Source: Candidatus Saccharimonadota bacterium (lineage in GTDB: Bacteria; Patescibacteriota; Saccharimonadia; Saccharimonadales; UBA4665). Taken from it: a DNA stretch of 64,000 nt. Positions 61,435-64,000 of the stretch are shown here, one piece after another (position 1 is the stretch's first letter; every line of letters begins with the position of its first letter). The stretch lies in NCBI GenBank assembly GCA_003133385.1, contig PKXF01000012.1, positions 2,933 to 66,932 of the forward strand, read 5' to 3'. A program made the translations under genes and the position numbers. The notes under the pieces were generated by a model. It was not told the origin of the DNA. It was given only the letters and a program-made list of their open reading frames with translations, and did not search any database.

Positions 61435-61464
61435 TTGACCGAGAGTCAACAGATGTGGTATTAT
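61435..61464 (+). promoter_or_regulatory. rpmE promoter
   Basis: -35 TTGACC (61435-61440), 18-nt spacer, -10 TATTAT (61459-61464), 9 nt to the ATG at 61474. Confidence 0.6.
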
Positions 61465-61473
61465 TGACCGATC

Positions 61474-61830
61474 ATGAAAAAAGACTTGCATCCCGATAAC
61501 TACCGACTAGTTGTTTTTGAGGATCTTAACAACGGTTTTAAATTTCTAACCCGCTCTACAACTGCCAGTGATGAGGTTACCAAATGGGAAGACGGCAACG
61601 AGTACCCTCTTGTGAAAGTACACATTACTAGCGCTTCTCACCCCTTCTTTACCGGCGAAGAACGCATTCTAGATATTGAAGGCCGCGTTGATAAGTTCAA
61701 AGCAAGGGCGGCAGCTGGGGCGGCAGCCAAAGAAAAGCGGGCATCGGCCGCACAAAAACAGGCAAAGCGCCTGAACGCCAAGATCGAAAAAGCTGAAGCC
61801 AAAGCCGAGAACTCCAAACCAAGTAAGTAG
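61474..61830 (+). CDS. rpmE: 50S ribosomal protein L31 type B
   Basis: 118 residues starting [24 protein letters not shown], with [20 protein letters not shown], the L31 signature without zinc Cys (type B). The last 45 residues are an Ala/Lys-rich extension not found in standard L31. Followed by prfA after 57 nt. Confidence 0.93.
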   Translation: MKKDLHPDNYRLVVFEDLNNGFKFLTRSTTASDEVTKWEDGNEYPLVKVHITSASHPFFTGEERILDIEGRVDKFKARAAAGAAAKEKRASAAQKQAKRLNAKIEKAEAKAENSKPSK

Positions 61831-61887
61831 TTTACTTACGACTCAATTTGATGCTGGTCGCGTACTTCTTATGAGGTGTTATAGTAA

Positions 61888-62949
61888 ATGATTATGGACA
61901 GTAAAGAACATCAACTACGCTCAGAACTCAAGGAACTGGAGGAAAAGCTCGAGGATCCTGCTATTTATAGTGACAAAAACTACCCGAAGCTAGCCAAACG
62001 TAAAAGCGAGCTGGAAGACACCGTCGCCCTGTTTGACGAGAAGTCCAAGCTCAATAAAGCCCAAATCTCGGCCGAGCAGCTGCGTGTCAGCGAAGATGCT
62101 GAGATGCAAAAGATGGCCGTTACTGAGCTTGAGGAGCTGGAGGCAAGAATTGCCGCCAACGAAACTGCACTGCATGAGATTCTAACCCCCCACGACCCGA
62201 ATGACGGCCGCGACGTCATCATCGAGATCCGAGCCGCGGCTGGTGGCGACGAATCAAGTTTATTTGCCGGCGAACTTTATCGTATGTACGCCCGGTGGGC
62301 AGAAAATCACAACTACCAAGTAGAGTTAATCAGCCAATCGCCCAACGAAGTCGGTGGCTTCAAGGAAATCACTTTTGCCGTTAACGGTGGCTCAGCTTAT
62401 AAAAATCTGAAGTTCGAAGCCGGAGTCCACCGGGTGCAACGCGTACCAGTAACCGAGAGCCAGGGACGCGTACACACTTCCACTACTACCGTAGCGGTGC
62501 TGCCTGAAGCTGAGGAGTCGGATATAGAGATTAATCCTGCCGACTTGCGTATTGATGTTTACCGTAGCGGTGGCCACGGTGGCCAGAGCGTGAATACCAC
62601 GGATTCGGCAGTTCGTATTACCCATCTGCCAAGCGGCTTAGTCGTATCAAACCAAGACGAGAAGTCTCAAATTAAAAATAAAGCTAAAGCCATGAGCGTA
62701 CTGCGCTCCCGGTTGTTGCAGCTTAAAATTGACGAGGAGCAACGGGAGGTTTCTGACGCTAGGCGCAAGCTCATTGGTTCAGGTGACCGTTCCGAAAAAA
62801 TTCGCACCTACAATTTCCCCCAGGATCGAATAACGGATCATCGTATTGGCTACAGCCGGAGCAATATCCCAGGCGCTCTTGCTGGCGACATTGACGACCT
62901 TATTGAAGAATTGCAGTCCGCCGAGCACCAACTTATGAGCCAAGAGTAA
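61888..62949 (+). CDS. prfA: Peptide chain release factor 1
   Basis: Terminates at UAG and UAA. 353 residues with the PVT form of the P-x-T tripeptide ([14 protein letters not shown]), the GGQ loop in [16 protein letters not shown], and [19 protein letters not shown] lies about 9 nt before ATG. prmC, which methylates the GGQ glutamine, follows after 12 nt in the same operon. Confidence 0.97.
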   Translation: MIMDSKEHQLRSELKELEEKLEDPAIYSDKNYPKLAKRKSELEDTVALFDEKSKLNKAQISAEQLRVSEDAEMQKMAVTELEELEARIAANETALHEILTPHDPNDGRDVIIEIRAAAGGDESSLFAGELYRMYARWAENHNYQVELISQSPNEVGGFKEITFAVNGGSAYKNLKFEAGVHRVQRVPVTESQGRVHTSTTTVAVLPEAEESDIEINPADLRIDVYRSGGHGGQSVNTTDSAVRITHLPSGLVVSNQDEKSQIKNKAKAMSVLRSRLLQLKIDEEQREVSDARRKLIGSGDRSEKIRTYNFPQDRITDHRIGYSRSNIPGALAGDIDDLIEELQSAEHQLMSQE

Positions 62950-62961
62950 ACTTGGAGTAGT

Positions 62962-63795
62962 ATGACGATTAGTGAATGGTTGAGCCAGGCTACGTCGTTA
63001 TTAAAAGATAAGGATGTTCAAACTGCCAGTTTGGATGCAATTATTTTACTCGAAGACTGTGTGCTTAAAAACCGGGCGTGGATATTGGCACACCCAGAGT
63101 CTCAATTATCTTCAGATCAAGTTGCATCACTCAAAAAGTTGCTCAATCGAAGATCACTTCATGAACCACTAGCCTACGTTCGTGGTAAGGCTGAATTCTA
63201 TGGCCGGGAATTTGTACTCAGCCCCGCTGTCTTACAGCCTAGGCCTGAAAGTGAGACTTTTATACAGCTACTAAAGGAACTTAGTGGCAACGGGCTCTTT
63301 GGACCTAATGCGGAGCATGTTGTACGTATTGCTGATGTTGGTGCTGGCAGTGGCGCACTTGGAATCACTGCAGCACTTGAACTACCGAACTGCCAGGTTG
63401 AGCTACTTGAAGTCGATCCCAAGGCCGCCGAAGTGGCAAAAATTAATGTAGATAAATTTACATTAAATATAGGCGTTACTGTAGGCGACCTACTCGCTGC
63501 CACCGAACGGCATTTTGATGTATTTTTATGTAACCTACCCTACGTACCAGATGGATATCAGATTAACAGGGCAGCTACATACGAGCCACAGCTGGCAATT
63601 TTTGGTGGCTCTGACGGGCTTGAAGTATATAGGAGACTATTTGATCAGGTCCAAAAACGTACATCTAAGCCGTTGTTTATTTTAACTGAGTCTTTTGCGT
63701 CACAACATGAGGTTTTAAATAAAATAGCAAGACAGGCAGGCTATAGCCTGCTAAAGACGGATGACTTTATACAAGTTTTCCAGCTTATTACGTAA
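62962..63795 (+). CDS. prmC: Release factor glutamine methyltransferase
   Basis: 277 residues: N-terminal five-helix domain, EPLAYVRGKAEFYGREF (ILG-like substrate region), SAM motif I IADVGAGSGALGITAAL, and CNLPYVPD where most PrmC proteins have NPPY. The Leu-for-Pro change at the catalytic motif is unusual. Operon with prfA. Confidence 0.9.
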   Translation: MTISEWLSQATSLLKDKDVQTASLDAIILLEDCVLKNRAWILAHPESQLSSDQVASLKKLLNRRSLHEPLAYVRGKAEFYGREFVLSPAVLQPRPESETFIQLLKELSGNGLFGPNAEHVVRIADVGAGSGALGITAALELPNCQVELLEVDPKAAEVAKINVDKFTLNIGVTVGDLLAATERHFDVFLCNLPYVPDGYQINRAATYEPQLAIFGGSDGLEVYRRLFDQVQKRTSKPLFILTESFASQHEVLNKIARQAGYSLLKTDDFIQVFQLIT

Positions 63796-64000
63796 GTCGT
63801 GAGTTCAATCAATTATCAAAAAATGATCACAAAAATTGTGTTTTGCCGTAAATTTGAAGTCGCAAGGCAGTCATGCCTGCAGCTCATTCAAAAGTTCAGC
63901 AGAGCCACAAAATTTCAAATATGCAGCCACGCTGTAGAGCCCTACCGCACCAATTTATTAGGTCTGAATAAGAGTTTTATGGGTTTGGGTTAGTGCCGAG
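63796..64000. other. Non-coding right edge
   Basis: No gene recognised after prmC; a short + frame from 63799 has no coding character. A CACAA/TTGTG hairpin lies near 63829-63842. Confidence 0.4.

Noticed and set aside
63799-63993. 64-codon frame at the right edge
   Set aside because: No ribosome-binding site or recognisable protein features.

Overview
The window is a gene-dense bacterial chromosome segment of moderate GC content. It most resembles the Candidate Phyla Radiation (Patescibacteria), probably Candidatus Saccharibacteria (TM7). The grounds are a compact dcw cluster with no Mur ligase genes, a CPR-style fusion of sigma region 4 to tandem HARE-HTH domains, many small membrane-anchored proteins of unknown function, and very short intergenic gaps. 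The genetic code is standard: both release factors RF1 (prfA) and RF2 (prfB) are present and all three stop codons are used. The assignment is inference; no rRNA or tRNA gene lies in the window.

Layout. 1-1190: partial pth and a sugar-phosphate transferase. 1187-1619: a strongly structured minus-strand RNA of about 395 nt with its own consensus promoter and intrinsic terminator. 1721-6528 (+): a small membrane protein, topA, a sigma4/HARE-HTH regulator and a MetF-like protein. 6529-7158: non-coding, flanked by a 13-bp direct repeat. 7159-15617 (-): mraZ-rsmH-ftsL-ftsI-mraY-ftsW-murG-ftsQ, with an MraZ-type operator. 15630-27366 (-): small secreted or membrane proteins, an MBL-fold/flavodoxin pair, a NYN RNase, a PIF1 helicase cut by an in-frame amber codon, a degenerate kinase/receiver pair in an operon with recO and glyQS, xseA/xseB and a flippase-like membrane protein. 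27406-28919 (+): an RNA methyltransferase and rpmA. 28925-45103 (-): a response regulator, pyrG, a division/wall/secretion block (ctpA-like, PcsB-like CHAP protein, ftsX, ftsE, prfB, M16 protease, secA, hpf), serS, a nuclease and a HAD phosphatase. After msrA on +, 45717-57041 (-) holds small genes, lysS, greA, a glutamate-5-kinase-like gene plus proS, a CPBP protease, rseP, and frr/tsf/rpsB, interrupted by one + L,D-transpeptidase. 57163-60120: thrC and a SAM-riboswitch-controlled PLP enzyme. 60187-63795: a C39-like protein, a HAD phosphatase, rpmE, prfA and prmC.

Regulatory content is the most unusual part. (1) A leader of the kinase-proS operon encodes an 18-residue peptide with Pro-Leu-Pro-Pro, overlapping mutually exclusive hairpins and an intrinsic terminator; this reads as a proline-responsive transcription attenuator. 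(2) A SAM-I-type riboswitch with a matching terminator/antiterminator precedes a Cys/Met-metabolism PLP enzyme. (3) About twenty genes carry a -10 element, often extended as TGCTAYAAT, whose last base lies 6-9 nt before the start codon, implying leaderless or nearly leaderless mRNAs. Other genes (rpsB, tsf, greA, hpf and more) have good Shine-Dalgarno sites. Several start codons were moved downstream on this basis. (4) The structured RNA at 1187-1584 matches no family I can name.

The genes mainly serve peptidoglycan synthesis and division, translation (three or four tRNA synthetases, release, recycling and elongation factors, L27, L31, S2), protein export and membrane proteolysis, and a few remnants of amino-acid and one-carbon metabolism (thrC, PLP enzyme, proB-like, metF-like).
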